A stretch of 64,000 nucleotides of DNA, from contig NZ_JAFCAR010000005.1 in assembly GCF_016820245.1 (NCBI RefSeq), positions 310,001 through 374,000 on the forward strand, written 5' to 3'. A program made the translations under genes and the position numbers. The DNA is from Jannaschia sp. Os4. Its GTDB lineage: Bacteria; Pseudomonadota; Alphaproteobacteria; Rhodobacterales; Rhodobacteraceae. The notes under the pieces were generated by a model. It had not been told where the DNA came from. It saw only the letters and a list, made by a program, of their open reading frames with translations, and ran no database searches. How positions within the stretch are numbered: the stretch's first letter is position 1; every line of letters begins with the position of its first letter. Positions 27,458 through 36,863 of the stretch are shown here, in pieces.

Positions 27458-28332
27458 GCGGCGCCCCTCAGGAAGGCGGCGATGCCGTCGAGCGCCCGGT
27501 CCGCGGCGGGGGCGATGCCAGCGGCGAGGTGCCACGCGTGGGGCAGTCCGCGCACGCGCCGGATCCGGACGTCCGCGCCGCCCGCGCGCAGCTGGGCCGC
27601 GAGGGCGTCGGAGTCCTCCTCCAGCAGCTCCCCGTCGGCCACGTGGATCAGGGTGGGCGGCGCGCCGGGGAAGTCGGCATGGACGGGCGACAGGCGCGGG
27701 TCGGTCGGGTCCGCGCCCGGCGCGTAGAGCGCGAGCAGCCGCTCGAGGAGCGGGCGGCTCAGGAACATCGGGTCGGCATCCGCCGGGTCGGGGCGGGCGG
27801 CGTCGAGCCGGCCGGCGGGGCAGATCAGGGCCATGCGCGCGGGCGGCGTGCCGTCTGCGCAGAGCTGGGCGCAGACCGAGGCGGCGAGCGTCGCGCCCGC
27901 GCTGTCCCCGGCGAGGGCGAACGGCCCCCGCGCGGCCATCGCGTGGGCGGCGGCGAGGCAGTCCTCGTAGGCGGCGGGGAACGGATGCTCGGGCGCGAGG
28001 CGGTAGGCGGGCGTCGTCACGCGCAGGCCGGAGGCCATCGCGACCAGGTCGGTCAGGCGCGCGTGGGAGCGCGGCGATCCGGCCACGAAGGCGCCGCCGT
28101 GGCACCAGAGCAGGTCGCCCCGCGCGTCGGGCGGCGTCAGCACGCGGGCTTGGACGCCGCCGACATCTTGCCATTCGACGGCCGCGCCCTTCGGCGCGCG
28201 CAGGGGCGTGGCCAGCGCGAAGGCCGCGCGCATCGCGGCGACGGGGAGGGGCCGCCGCAGCAGCGGCTCGGCCACGCGGTCGGCCAGCCCGGCGACCATG
28301 CGGTCGCGCCACGTGAGGGCAATCTCAGGCAT
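27454..28332 (-). CDS. Alpha/beta hydrolase, HSL type, paralog of its neighbour
   Basis: A 292-aa esterase-like protein with the same set of motifs: WCHGGAFVAGS, VTTPAYRLAPEHPFPAAYEDCL, nucleophile elbow AGDSAGA, VADGELLEEDSDAL and LPHAWHL. The N-terminal ~60 residues differ from the neighbour. It overlaps the exonuclease gene by 8 nt and the second hydrolase by 4 nt, so the exonuclease, both hydrolases and the ligase form a continuous transcript. No obvious link to DNA repair is visible from the sequence. Confidence 0.9.
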   Translation of the reverse strand: MPEIALTWRDRMVAGLADRVAEPLLRRPLPVAAMRAAFALATPLRAPKGAAVEWQDVGGVQARVLTPPDARGDLLWCHGGAFVAGSPRSHARLTDLVAMASGLRVTTPAYRLAPEHPFPAAYEDCLAAAHAMAARGPFALAGDSAGATLAASVCAQLCADGTPPARMALICPAGRLDAARPDPADADPMFLSRPLLERLLALYAPGADPTDPRLSPVHADFPGAPPTLIHVADGELLEEDSDALAAQLRAGGADVRIRRVRGLPHAWHLAAGIAPAADRALDGIAAFLRGAA

Positions 28333-29338
28333 CCTCGGCCTCGGCGTCCTCGGTCTCGAGCTGGTCGTCGCCGTACTCGGTGCTGACGACGTGGGCGTCG
28401 TAGCCCTTGTCGCGCAGCCAGCGGTGGAAGGTGGAGGTGTAGCCGTGCGTGGCGAAGATGCGTTCGGCCCCCGTCGCCGCGATGGCGTCGTTCAGGCCCA
28501 GCCAGTCCGCGTGGTCCGAGATCACGAAGCCCCGGTCCGCCGCACGCCGCCGCCGCACGCCGCGCAAGGCCATCCAGCCCGACGCGATGCCCGTCGAGCA
28601 GTTGCCGAACTTCTTGATCCAGCCGCCCGCCAGCGCCGAGGGCGGCGCGATCACGAGGCCGCCCGCGTTGGCCTTCAGGTCCGTCTCCCGCGTCACCCGC
28701 ACCGTATCGGGCAGCGCCACGCCCTGCGCCCGCAGCACGGCGTTGGTGTTCTCGACCGCGCCGTGGGTCAGGATCGGGCCGATGGAGGGGTCCACCATCG
28801 TCATCAGCCGCTGCGCCTTGCCCAAGCTGTAGGCGCCGACCACGGCGAAGCGCCCGTCGGCGGCGCAGGAGGCCCACCATTCGTTCACCTGCCGCTCCAG
28901 TTCGGCCTCGCTCTCCCACGCGAAGACCGGCAGGCCGAAGGTGCATTCGGTGATGAAGGCGTGGCAGCGAACCGGCTCCCACGGCTCGGACAGCTTGTCC
29001 GGCCCGGTCTTGTAGTCGCCCGAGACGACCCAGACCTCGCCGCCCACCTCGATGCGGATCTGCGCGCTGCCGGGCACGTGGCCCGCGGGGTGGAAGCTGA
29101 CCGTGGCGCCGCCGATGACCCGCGTTTCGCCGAACGCGACGCCGTCGGTGCGGATGTCGCCCAAGCGGTGGCGCATGACCGGCAGCGCGGCATGCGTCGC
29201 CATGTAGGACCTATGGCCCGCGTAGGAGTGGTCGGCATGGCCGTGGGTGACGAGCGCCCGGTCGACGGGACGCCACGGATCGACCCAGAAGTCGCCGGCC
29301 GGGCAGTAGAGCCCCTCGTCGCGGAATTCGAGCACCAT
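28325..29338 (-). CDS. Ligase-associated DNA damage response exonuclease (MBL fold)
   Basis: A 337-aa metallo-beta-lactamase/beta-CASP-like nuclease. The metal-binding motif is H32-G-H34-A-D36-H37 in ALVTHGHADHSYAGH; later ligands are FHPAGHVPGSAQ and VSGDYKTGPD; SDHADW and IFATHGYTSTF lie near the C-terminus. The family (TIGR04122) processes DNA ends in partnership with the ATP-dependent ligase encoded at 24996-26594. The start at 29338 gives MVLEFRDEGLYCPAGDFWVDP, the usual N-terminus. The helicase and PdeM endonuclease of the system are not in the window. Confidence 0.92.
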   Translation of the reverse strand: MVLEFRDEGLYCPAGDFWVDPWRPVDRALVTHGHADHSYAGHRSYMATHAALPVMRHRLGDIRTDGVAFGETRVIGGATVSFHPAGHVPGSAQIRIEVGGEVWVVSGDYKTGPDKLSEPWEPVRCHAFITECTFGLPVFAWESEAELERQVNEWWASCAADGRFAVVGAYSLGKAQRLMTMVDPSIGPILTHGAVENTNAVLRAQGVALPDTVRVTRETDLKANAGGLVIAPPSALAGGWIKKFGNCSTGIASGWMALRGVRRRRAADRGFVISDHADWLGLNDAIAATGAERIFATHGYTSTFHRWLRDKGYDAHVVSTEYGDDQLETEDAEAEDA

Positions 29339-29358
29339 GAGGGGAGAAGATAGGGGCG

Positions 29359-29374
29359 GGGGGATCGTTCCCCC
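29359..29374 (-). terminator. Hairpin between the TPR gene and the exonuclease gene
   Basis: GGGGGA (29359-29364) pairs with TCCCCC (29369-29374) over a 4-nt loop, just after the TPR gene stop on the minus strand. Confidence 0.5.
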
Positions 29375-29385
29375 ACCCCCGCGAT

Positions 29386-29910
29386 TCAGTAGGCGTGGGT
29401 CGTCCCCGTCTCGACGGCCTCGGCCAGCGCCGTCTCGGCCCACGTCCCGCGCCCGCCGGTGGCGCGGATCAGTTCGAGCTTCTCCTCGGCCCCGACGAGG
29501 TCGCCGCGCTCGACGAGGCCCTGCCCGTAGTAGGACAGCGCCTGCCAGTGGTCGGGATCGAGCGCCAGCGCCGCCCGGTAGAGGGCCGCGCCGCCTTCCC
29601 AGTCGCCCGCCTTGCGCGTGGCGAAGCCGCGCAGGGTGAGGACGTCGGCATCCACCTCGGCCACGAGATCGAGCAGCGCCAGAGCCTCGGCCGGGCGGTC
29701 GAAATAGGCCAGCTCGCGCGCGCCCTCGTAGAGCTGCCGGTCGTCCAGCGCCCCGGACTGGCCGACGATGCACGCCCCCCGGGTGGCGTCCCAGACGCTG
29801 CCTTCGGGGCAGGTGACCGTGGTCTCGGTCTGCGTCGGCGGCGTCGAGGAGGTGCCGGCCGCGAAGGCGGCTGCGGGGGCGAGGCAGAGGGCGGCGAGCA
29901 GGATGCGCAT
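29386..29910 (-). CDS. Secreted TPR protein with an N-terminal Cys motif
   Basis: A 174-aa periplasmic protein. The start at 29910 gives a Sec signal peptide (MRILLAALCLAPAAAFAAG). Then comes the motif C-PEGSVWDATRGA-C and a linker, and from about residue 65 three tetratricopeptide-like helices pairs (ARELAYFDRPAEALALLD, LRGFATRKAGDWEGGAALYRAAL, HWQALSYYGQGLVERGDLVGAEEKLELI). The Cys motif nearly repeats in the 54-aa peptide at 31030-31194, and both genes have the same leader GGAGACGACC directly before ATG. Function unknown; probably a protein-binding periplasmic factor. Confidence 0.82.
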   Translation of the reverse strand: MRILLAALCLAPAAAFAAGTSSTPPTQTETTVTCPEGSVWDATRGACIVGQSGALDDRQLYEGARELAYFDRPAEALALLDLVAEVDADVLTLRGFATRKAGDWEGGAALYRAALALDPDHWQALSYYGQGLVERGDLVGAEEKLELIRATGGRGTWAETALAEAVETGTTHAY

Positions 29911-30011
29911 GGTCGTCTCCGGAGATGGGCGTCGACCGGGACGATGCGTCGCCCGCCGCGCGGGACAAGCCCCCGGCGGCGGACGCGACATCGCGGCGCA
30001 TCACGCCCGTG

Positions 30012-30917
30012 TCAGAGGCCGGCCGTCTCCTCGGCCCCGGTCATCAGGTTCAGGCACTGCACCGCCGTGCCCGACGCGCCCTTGCCGAGGTTGTCGAGCA
30101 CCGCGACCACCGTGACGCGCCCCTCGCCGTCGCCCTGCACCGACAGCTCCATCCGGTTGGTCCCGTTCAGGCGCTGCGGGTCGATCTTGTCGCTGGGGAG
30201 CACCACGGAGACGAACGGGTCGCCCGCGTAGAAGTCGCGCAGGCATGCCTCGATCCGCGCCTGTCCCGCGATCTCGCCCGGCAGCAGGTCGGCGTGCAGG
30301 TGGAGCTGCACCAGCATCCCCTGCGCGTAGGCCGACAGCATCGGCTGGAAGCACGGCTTCCGCGTGAGGCCGCCATACGTCATCATCTCCGGCAGGTGCT
30401 TGTGCGTCTGGCCCGGCGCGTAGGCATAGAACGCGGGCGCCTCCCCGGACTCGAACGCAGTGATCAGGGCGTTGCCGCCGCCGGTGTAGCCCGACACCCC
30501 CGTCAGCACGGCGGGATGGTCGGGCGGCAGGATGCCCGCGTCGGTCAGGGGCCGCAGGATGGAGATGGCCCCGGTCGCGTAGCAGCCGACGTTCGCCACT
30601 TTCTTCGCGGTCCGGATGCGCTCCCGCTGGCCCGGCAGCTCGGGCATCCCGTAGGTCCAGTCGGGGTTCGTCCGATGCGCGGTGGAGGCATCTATCAGGC
30701 GGCAGTCGCCCGCCAGCGTCACCGCCTCGCGGGCCGCGTCGTCGGGCAAGCAGAGGATGCCCACGTCGGCCCGCGCGAAGGCGTCGCGCCGGGCGTCGGG
30801 GTCCTTCCGCAGGGCGTGGTCCACGGACACGACCTCCACGTCGTCGCGGCGGTCGAGGCGCTCGCGGATGCGCAGCCCCGTGGTTCCCGCCTCGCCGTCG
30901 ATGAAGACCCGCGTCAT
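30012..30917 (-). CDS. argC: N-acetyl-gamma-glutamyl-phosphate reductase, type 2
   Basis: A 301-aa arginine biosynthesis enzyme that reduces N-acetylglutamyl-5-phosphate to the semialdehyde with NADPH. N-terminal Rossmann motif [25 protein letters not shown]; catalytic C112 in [29 protein letters not shown]-terminal [17 protein letters not shown]. The DGEAGTTG start and short length mark the type-2 form. It lies between two secreted-protein genes. Arginine metabolism joins here with the nearby urease. Confidence 0.96.
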   Translation of the reverse strand: MTRVFIDGEAGTTGLRIRERLDRRDDVEVVSVDHALRKDPDARRDAFARADVGILCLPDDAAREAVTLAGDCRLIDASTAHRTNPDWTYGMPELPGQRERIRTAKKVANVGCYATGAISILRPLTDAGILPPDHPAVLTGVSGYTGGGNALITAFESGEAPAFYAYAPGQTHKHLPEMMTYGGLTRKPCFQPMLSAYAQGMLVQLHLHADLLPGEIAGQARIEACLRDFYAGDPFVSVVLPSDKIDPQRLNGTNRMELSVQGDGEGRVTVVAVLDNLGKGASGTAVQCLNLMTGAEETAGL

Positions 30918-30979
30918 GGTCCCGTCCTTTCGTTGGTGACGGCGCGGACCTAGCGGGCGGGGCGGGTGCCGTCAAAGAC

Positions 30980-31007
30980 GAAGCCCCGACGCGGGGGCCG
31001 GGGCTTC
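30980..31007 (-). terminator. Terminator after the 54-aa secreted peptide gene
   Basis: GAAGCCCCG (30980-30988) pairs with CGGGGCTTC (30999-31007). On the minus strand the stem is followed by GTCTTTGA, a short T-rich tail. Confidence 0.7.
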
Positions 31008-31029
31008 GGGTCGTCGGGTTCAGGGACGG

Positions 31030-31194
31030 TCAGCCGGTCGCCTCGGGGACACAGGTGCCGGTCTCGGCGTCCAACACGTTGCCCGGGGCGCAGGATTGCG
31101 CCGTGGTCGTCTTCTCGTAGTTGCAGCCTTGAGCGGCGGCCATGCCGGGAGCCAGCAACAGGCCCGCGACGAGCAGGGTCTTGAGCGTGGTCAT
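31030..31194 (-). CDS. Small secreted peptide with four cysteines
   Basis: A 54-aa protein with a signal peptide (MTTLKTLLVAGLLLAPGMAAA) followed by a mature part of about 32 residues: C-NYEKTTTAQS-C-APGNVLDAETGT-C plus an early Cys. In Rhodobacteraceae a family of such peptides exists near purB and is often mislabelled adenylosuccinate lyase; this one has no enzyme-like features. The part C-APGNVLDAETGT-C repeats the motif of the TPR protein at 29386-29910 (C-PEGSVWDATRGA-C). Leader GGAGACGACC-ATG is shared with it. Disulfide bonds in the periplasm are likely. Function unknown. Confidence 0.75.
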   Translation of the reverse strand: MTTLKTLLVAGLLLAPGMAAAQGCNYEKTTTAQSCAPGNVLDAETGTCVPEATG

Positions 31195-31253
31195 GGTCGT
31201 CTCCTCGTGAGTTGACGCCCTCGACGGTAGCGCGCCCGGCCCGATCCGCCAAA

Positions 31254-32495
31254 TCACTCCTCCCGCGGCGGATCGTCCCGCTCCCGCAGGCGCCCGAAGA
31301 GGCGGCCGCTGACGAAGGTGGTGCGCGGGGTCCAGACATAGGGCGTGCGCGCCTCGACGCGGGGCCGCAGCATCGCGCGCGCGACGGCCACGAGCGCGAG
31401 GAGCAGGTGCCCGCCGCCGATCAGCCAGAACATCGCCTGCGGGCCGAACGCCTCGATCAGCGTGGAGGCCGCGAGCGGCGATCCGATGGCGCCGAGGGCG
31501 AACAGGAACATCAGCGCCGCCGACAGCTCGACCCGCTCGGCGCTCGTGGCTTGGTCGTGGGCGTGGGCGGCGGCGACCGAGTAGATCGGGAAGGTGATCA
31601 GCCCGAACAGCGCTGCCGTGGCGTAGGCCCACGCCACCGACGCCCCCGCGAGCGTGGCCGAGGCCGCGCAGGAGGCGACCGCGAGCGCGGAAAGCCAGAT
31701 CAGCAGCCTCCGCCGGTCCATCCGGTCCGCGATCCACCCGGCCGGAAGCTGCGCCAGCGCGCCGCCCGCGACGAAGGCGGCGAGGTAGGGGCCGATCTGG
31801 TCGGGCCGGAGACCGACCTCGGTGCCGTGCAGGGGGCCAACGGTGCGGAAGGCCGAGGAGGTCAGCCCCGCCACCACCACCGCGGCGGCGGCGAGCGGCG
31901 ACTTGGCGACGGCCAGCATCGGGCGCAGGCGGGGGGCGGACGGCACCTCGGGCTGGCCCGCGCGGGTGAGCGCGAGCGGCAGCAGCGCGGCGCAGGCGAG
32001 GATGGCGAGCAGGTTGTAGCCCGCGTAGGTCGCGGGCTCGAGCACCGAGACGGCCAGCTGCGCGAGGAGCGACGCGCCTTGATCCACGACGCGGTAGGTG
32101 CCCATCGCGCGGCCCCGCGTCTCGTTGGTGACCTTCGCCTGCAGCCACGCCTCGATCACCGTGTAGCAGCCCGCCACGCACAGGCCCGACGCGACGCGCA
32201 TCCCGGCCCATGCCCACGGGTGCGGCACGACCATGTGGGCAATCAGGCTGATGGTCCCGGCGGCGGTGAACACGGCGAAGGCGCGCGAGTGGCCGATGGC
32301 CCCCAAGAGGCGCGGCGCGGCCCAGCAGCCGAGGAAGAACCCGAGGAAGTGCGCCGATCCGAGCAGGCCGATCTCGGTCGTGGTGAACCCCAGCACCACG
32401 CCCGAGAGCGCGTCGAACGGGCCGAGGCCGCCGGATCCCAGCTGCAGCAGCGCGACCGAGGCGAAGAGCGCGGCGAAGGAGATCAGGAGGCGCAT
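31254..32495 (-). CDS. Major facilitator superfamily transporter (YcaD/CsbX-like)
   Basis: A 413-aa MFS permease with 12 hydrophobic segments. Visible motifs are GSAHFLGFFLGCWAAPRLLG (TM2), MRVASGLCVAGCYTVIEAWL, and the loop GWIADRMDRRRLLIW between TM8 and TM9. The start at 32495 (MRLLISFAALF) is chosen because it begins directly before the first helix; the open frame upstream has no helix. The IEAWLQAKVTNETRGRAMG segment is typical of the YcaD-like subgroup. Substrate unknown. It follows the EEP gene on the same strand. Confidence 0.9.
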   Translation of the reverse strand: MRLLISFAALFASVALLQLGSGGLGPFDALSGVVLGFTTTEIGLLGSAHFLGFFLGCWAAPRLLGAIGHSRAFAVFTAAGTISLIAHMVVPHPWAWAGMRVASGLCVAGCYTVIEAWLQAKVTNETRGRAMGTYRVVDQGASLLAQLAVSVLEPATYAGYNLLAILACAALLPLALTRAGQPEVPSAPRLRPMLAVAKSPLAAAAVVVAGLTSSAFRTVGPLHGTEVGLRPDQIGPYLAAFVAGGALAQLPAGWIADRMDRRRLLIWLSALAVASCAASATLAGASVAWAYATAALFGLITFPIYSVAAAHAHDQATSAERVELSAALMFLFALGAIGSPLAASTLIEAFGPQAMFWLIGGGHLLLALVAVARAMLRPRVEARTPYVWTPRTTFVSGRLFGRLRERDDPPREE

Positions 32496-32553
32496 GGGGC
32501 AGGGGTGGACCGCGACGATGGGCGCGTCCATCCCGTCCGCGACGCGGGTGGTG

Positions 32554-33413
32554 TCAGCCGGGCCACGCCACGCGGGCCAGCAGCCCATGATGGTCGGAGC
32601 CGAGCTTGGGACGCCGCAGGACTTCCGCCCCGTGCGGGGCCATCACCATGTCGATGGGCAGGGGCACGGTGCGCTTCAGCCAGAAGGTCGGGCGCCATGT
32701 CGTGCGGACGCGGCCGTCCGCCGCGCGAGCGAGGGCGCGGGCGCGATGCGACCAAGGCATCTGGTTGACGTCCCCCGCGGCGATCACGGGGCCGGGCAGG
32801 GCGGCGAGGAAGGCTATGGCCTCCGGCTCGGTCCGGACGCCGTAATCGTTGGGCCACGGCCACGGGATATGCAGCGCGGCGATCCACACGGTCTCCCCCT
32901 TCCACGACACCGGGGCGGCGGCGACGGCGCGCCGCTCGGTGCAGGCCGTCTCGCCTGCGAAGGGGGCTTTGGAGAGCACCGCCACGCCCGACCAAGCCGA
33001 GTTGCGGCAGAGATGCGCGTGAGACCAGCGCTCGGCGAGCAGGTCGATGATCTGCAGGTTCGCGTCGCCCACCTCCTGCAGGAGGACGAAGTCGGGATCG
33101 GCGGCGAGGATGTCGGCGGCCACGCCCTCCATCGCCGTGTTCCCGGCGAGCAGGTTCTTGGAGTACAGCGTCGGTCCCGGCACGGGGGCCTGTCCGAGGA
33201 AGGGCAGAACGATCGTCGCCGCGCCCGCCGCCGCGAGGGCCGCCAGCACGATCCGGGACCGGCCCGCCATCAGGACGGACGCTGCGGCACAGCCGAGCGC
33301 CGCATAGGGGCGCAGGATGGAAAGGCTATCGGCGGCCGGCGACCAACGGCCGACGAATCCCAGCAGCAGCAGCGCCGCAGATCCCCAGCCGAGCAGCCGC
33401 AGCAGGCCCCGCA

Positions 33414-33417
<4 letters not shown>
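32554..33417 (-). CDS. Membrane-anchored endonuclease/exonuclease/phosphatase (EEP) family protein
   Basis: A 287-aa protein. Three hydrophobic segments lie in the first ~75 residues (WGSAALLLLGFVG, ILRPYAALGCAAASVLMA, IVLAALAAAGAATIVLPFLG), then an EEP domain: YSKNLLAGNTAMEGVAADI, PDFVLLQEVGD, AALHIPWPW, VIAAGDVNQMPWSH and the C-terminal SDHHGLLARV. These are the metal-binding Asn, Glu, Asp, His residues of the fold. It probably cleaves phosphodiesters in the periplasm or at the membrane; substrate unknown. The start overlaps the purB stop by ATGA, so both are co-translated. Confidence 0.87.
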
Positions 33418-34721
<1,304 letters not shown>

Positions 34722-34762
34722 GCGGGTCGGCTCCGTCTGGTGCCCCGTCTGGCGCGGAGCGC

Positions 34763-34788
34763 GGGGACCCCCTAGGCTGGGGGTCCCC
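34763..34788. repeat. Perfect 10-bp inverted repeat in a divergent intergenic region
   Basis: GGGGACCCCC (34763-34772), 6-nt loop TAGGCT, GGGGGTCCCC (34779-34788). It lies 42 nt before the purB start and 20 nt before the start of the 104-aa gene. It may be a leader hairpin or a protein-binding site. A terminator is unlikely, since no transcript ends here by the visible gene layout. Confidence 0.6.
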
Positions 34789-34807
34789 GATCCGCAAGGA
34801 AGCCCCG

Positions 34808-35122
34808 ATGCGCGCGCTCCTCCTCCTCCTGCTCGCCGCGCCCGCCGCCGCGTGGACGCCCGTGGCGGAGGTCGAGGCGGCGCTGGCCGGCCGGACGGTC
34901 GACTACGACGCGGGCGCATGGCAGCGGTTCGACCCGTCCGGCGCGACCCTCTACCACGCGGGCGCGCCGTCATGGGGCCGCTGGGCCGCGCGGGGCGGCG
35001 CGTACTGCTCCGAATGGCCGCCCGCCGACGGATGGGTCTGCTACCGCGTCGAGATCGAGGAGGACCGCGTCCGCTTCGTCGACGACCGCGGCGGGTTCAC
35101 CGAGGGGACCTTCCGCGAGTGA
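34808..35122 (+). CDS. Small secreted protein, unknown
   Basis: A 104-aa protein with a short signal peptide (MRALLLLLLAAPAAAW). The mature part has GAPSWGRWAARGGAYCSEWPP and GWVCYRVEIEEDRVRFVDD; two Cys may form a disulfide. The pattern W..Y-C-x-x-W..C-Y resembles DUF995-type small beta-sheet proteins, but I cannot assign the family with certainty. The start follows GCAAGGAAGCCCCG. The DUF6314 gene overlaps its stop (GTGA). Confidence 0.7.
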   Translation: MRALLLLLLAAPAAAWTPVAEVEAALAGRTVDYDAGAWQRFDPSGATLYHAGAPSWGRWAARGGAYCSEWPPADGWVCYRVEIEEDRVRFVDDRGGFTEGTFRE

Positions 35123-35520
35123 CGCCCGCGGCGCGTCTCGCGTGGCTGTCGGGGCGGTGGCGCGTCCTGCGCGCGGTGCGCCACGCGGACGGGACACGGG
35201 CGCGGTTCGAGGGGCACGCGACCTGGGCGCCGGAGGGCCGGGGGCTCCGCTGCGTCGAGGACGGGACGATGGTGCTGGGCGGGGCGCGGATGCCCGCGCG
35301 GCGCGAGACCGTCTGGGCCGTCGAGGACGGGACGCTGACCGTGCGCTTCGCCGACGGGCGCCCGTTCCATGCGGTGGCGGAGGGCTGGGCGCGCCACGAC
35401 TGCCCCCCCGACCTCTACCGCATCGCCTACGAGTGGGGCGCGGACCGCTTCGCGATGCGCTGGCGGGTGACGGGGCCGCGCAAGGACTACGCGGCGCTCA
35501 CGCGCCACCTGCGGCTCTAG
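35119..35520 (+). CDS. DUF6314 family protein
   Basis: A 133-aa cytoplasmic protein beginning at GTG 35119, overlapping the upstream stop by 4 nt. The family pattern is clear: LAWLSGRWRVLRAVRHADG, RARFEGHATW, RRETVWAVEDGTLTVRFADGRPFHAV, HDCPPDLYRIAYEW and the C-terminal WRVTGPRKDYAALTRHLRL. This domain is common in Rhodobacteraceae and has no known function; it looks like a small beta-barrel of the lipocalin-like sort (inference). Its stop lies 1 nt from that of the convergent hydrolase-OsmC gene. Confidence 0.8.
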   Translation: MTPAARLAWLSGRWRVLRAVRHADGTRARFEGHATWAPEGRGLRCVEDGTMVLGGARMPARRETVWAVEDGTLTVRFADGRPFHAVAEGWARHDCPPDLYRIAYEWGADRFAMRWRVTGPRKDYAALTRHLRL

Positions 35521-35521
35521 C

Positions 35522-36754
35522 TCACGCCGCCGCGACGGCCGCGCGCTCGCGGAGCACCGTCTCCACCACCGCGCCCGACTCGAGGGTCCGGTGCACCGGG
35601 CAGCGGTCCGCGATCTCCATCAGCCGCGCGAGCTGTGCCTCGTCCAAGGGCCCCTCCAGCGTCACCTCACGGCGGAAGCGGTCGATCCGCTCGGACGCGC
35701 TCTCGGCGTCCTGCGCGTGCATCCGGTCGTGGGTGACGTCGACGGAGACATGCTCCAGCGGCCATTTCTTGCGGCGCGCGTACATGCGGATCGTCATCGA
35801 CGTGCAAGCGCCGAGGCCCGCGGCGAGGAGCTGGTAGGGCGACGGTCCCGTGTCCGTCCCGCCATAGGCGGCCGGCTCGTCGGCCTTGAGATGGTGCTTG
35901 GCCCCCGTGGTCACGTCCTGCGCGAAGCCGGTGGCATCGGCCTCCGCCACCCGGGTCACCCCCTCGGGCGCGCCGATCGGGGGCGCGGGGCGCTTAAGGT
36001 CGAGGTAGCGGCCCGCCCACGCGCCGATCACCTCCGCCGCGTAGTCCGCGTCGTCCGCCCGGCTGACGAGGTGGTCCGCCGAGTCGAGCGTGACGAAGGA
36101 TTTCGGGTGCTTGGCGGCGAGGAAGATGTTCGTCGCGTTCTCCAGCCCCACCGTCTCGTCGCGCGGGGCGTGCAGGACGAGGAGGGCGGCGTCGAGGTCG
36201 CGGATCGCGGCCTCCAGCTTCGACTCGGCCACGTCCTCCACGAAGCCGCGCCCGATCTTCAGCTTGCGCCCGCCCAGCATCACGTCGCCCGCCCCGTCGC
36301 GGCGGATCGCCTCCAGCGCGTCGCCGAAGTTGTGGGTGACGTGTCCGGGATCGAACGGGGCCCCGATGGTGGCCACCGCCTTCACGGAGGGGATCCGCGC
36401 CCGCGCCCGCAGCACGGCGGCGCCTCCGAGCGAGTGCCCGATCAGGAGCGTCGGGGCATGGCCCGACGCGGCGAGATGTTCCGCGGCGGCCACGAGGTCG
36501 TCGACGTTGGACGAGAAGGTCGTGTTCGCGAACTCGCCCCCGGAGTGGCCCAGCCCCGTGAAGTCGAAGCGCAGCACCGCGATCCCCTCAGAGGCCAGCC
36601 GGGCCGAGATGCGGCGCGCGGCGGCGATGTCCTTGCCGCAGGTGAAGCAGTGCGCGAACAGCGCGGTCGCGCGCCGCTCCCCCGTCGGGAGGTCGAGCCG
36701 GGCGGCGAGGTCGTGGCCGCCATGGCCGGGGAAGGTGAAGCGCTCGGTGGGCAT
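35522..36754 (-). CDS. Alpha/beta hydrolase fused to an OsmC domain
   Basis: A 410-aa two-domain protein. Residues 1-250 are an alpha/beta hydrolase: FDFTGLGHSGGEF, nucleophile elbow GHSLGGAA, APRDETVG and SADHLVS. Residues ~275-405 are an OsmC/Ohr-type domain with HLKADEPAAYGGTDTGPSPYQLLAAGLGACTSMTIRMYARRK and IADRCPVHRTLE, containing the two redox Cys. This fusion is known in proteobacteria. OsmC domains reduce organic hydroperoxides; the hydrolase may release esterified peroxides (inference). The start at 36754 follows AAAGGACGCATC. Confidence 0.92.
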   Translation of the reverse strand: MPTERFTFPGHGGHDLAARLDLPTGERRATALFAHCFTCGKDIAAARRISARLASEGIAVLRFDFTGLGHSGGEFANTTFSSNVDDLVAAAEHLAASGHAPTLLIGHSLGGAAVLRARARIPSVKAVATIGAPFDPGHVTHNFGDALEAIRRDGAGDVMLGGRKLKIGRGFVEDVAESKLEAAIRDLDAALLVLHAPRDETVGLENATNIFLAAKHPKSFVTLDSADHLVSRADDADYAAEVIGAWAGRYLDLKRPAPPIGAPEGVTRVAEADATGFAQDVTTGAKHHLKADEPAAYGGTDTGPSPYQLLAAGLGACTSMTIRMYARRKKWPLEHVSVDVTHDRMHAQDAESASERIDRFRREVTLEGPLDEAQLARLMEIADRCPVHRTLESGAVVETVLRERAAVAAA

Positions 36755-36863
36755 GATGCGTCCTTTCCCTTCCCTAGTGGGAGCGCGCGGAAACCCGCGC
36801 AACGTCCGGGACGCCGTTGTCACGCCCCCGTGACGAGACTCGATCCGGCGCGAGGCGCGGGGC

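Noticed and set aside
31030-31194. Annotating the 54-aa peptide as adenylosuccinate lyase
   Set aside because: The real purB is at 33414-34721; the peptide has only a signal sequence and Cys motif.
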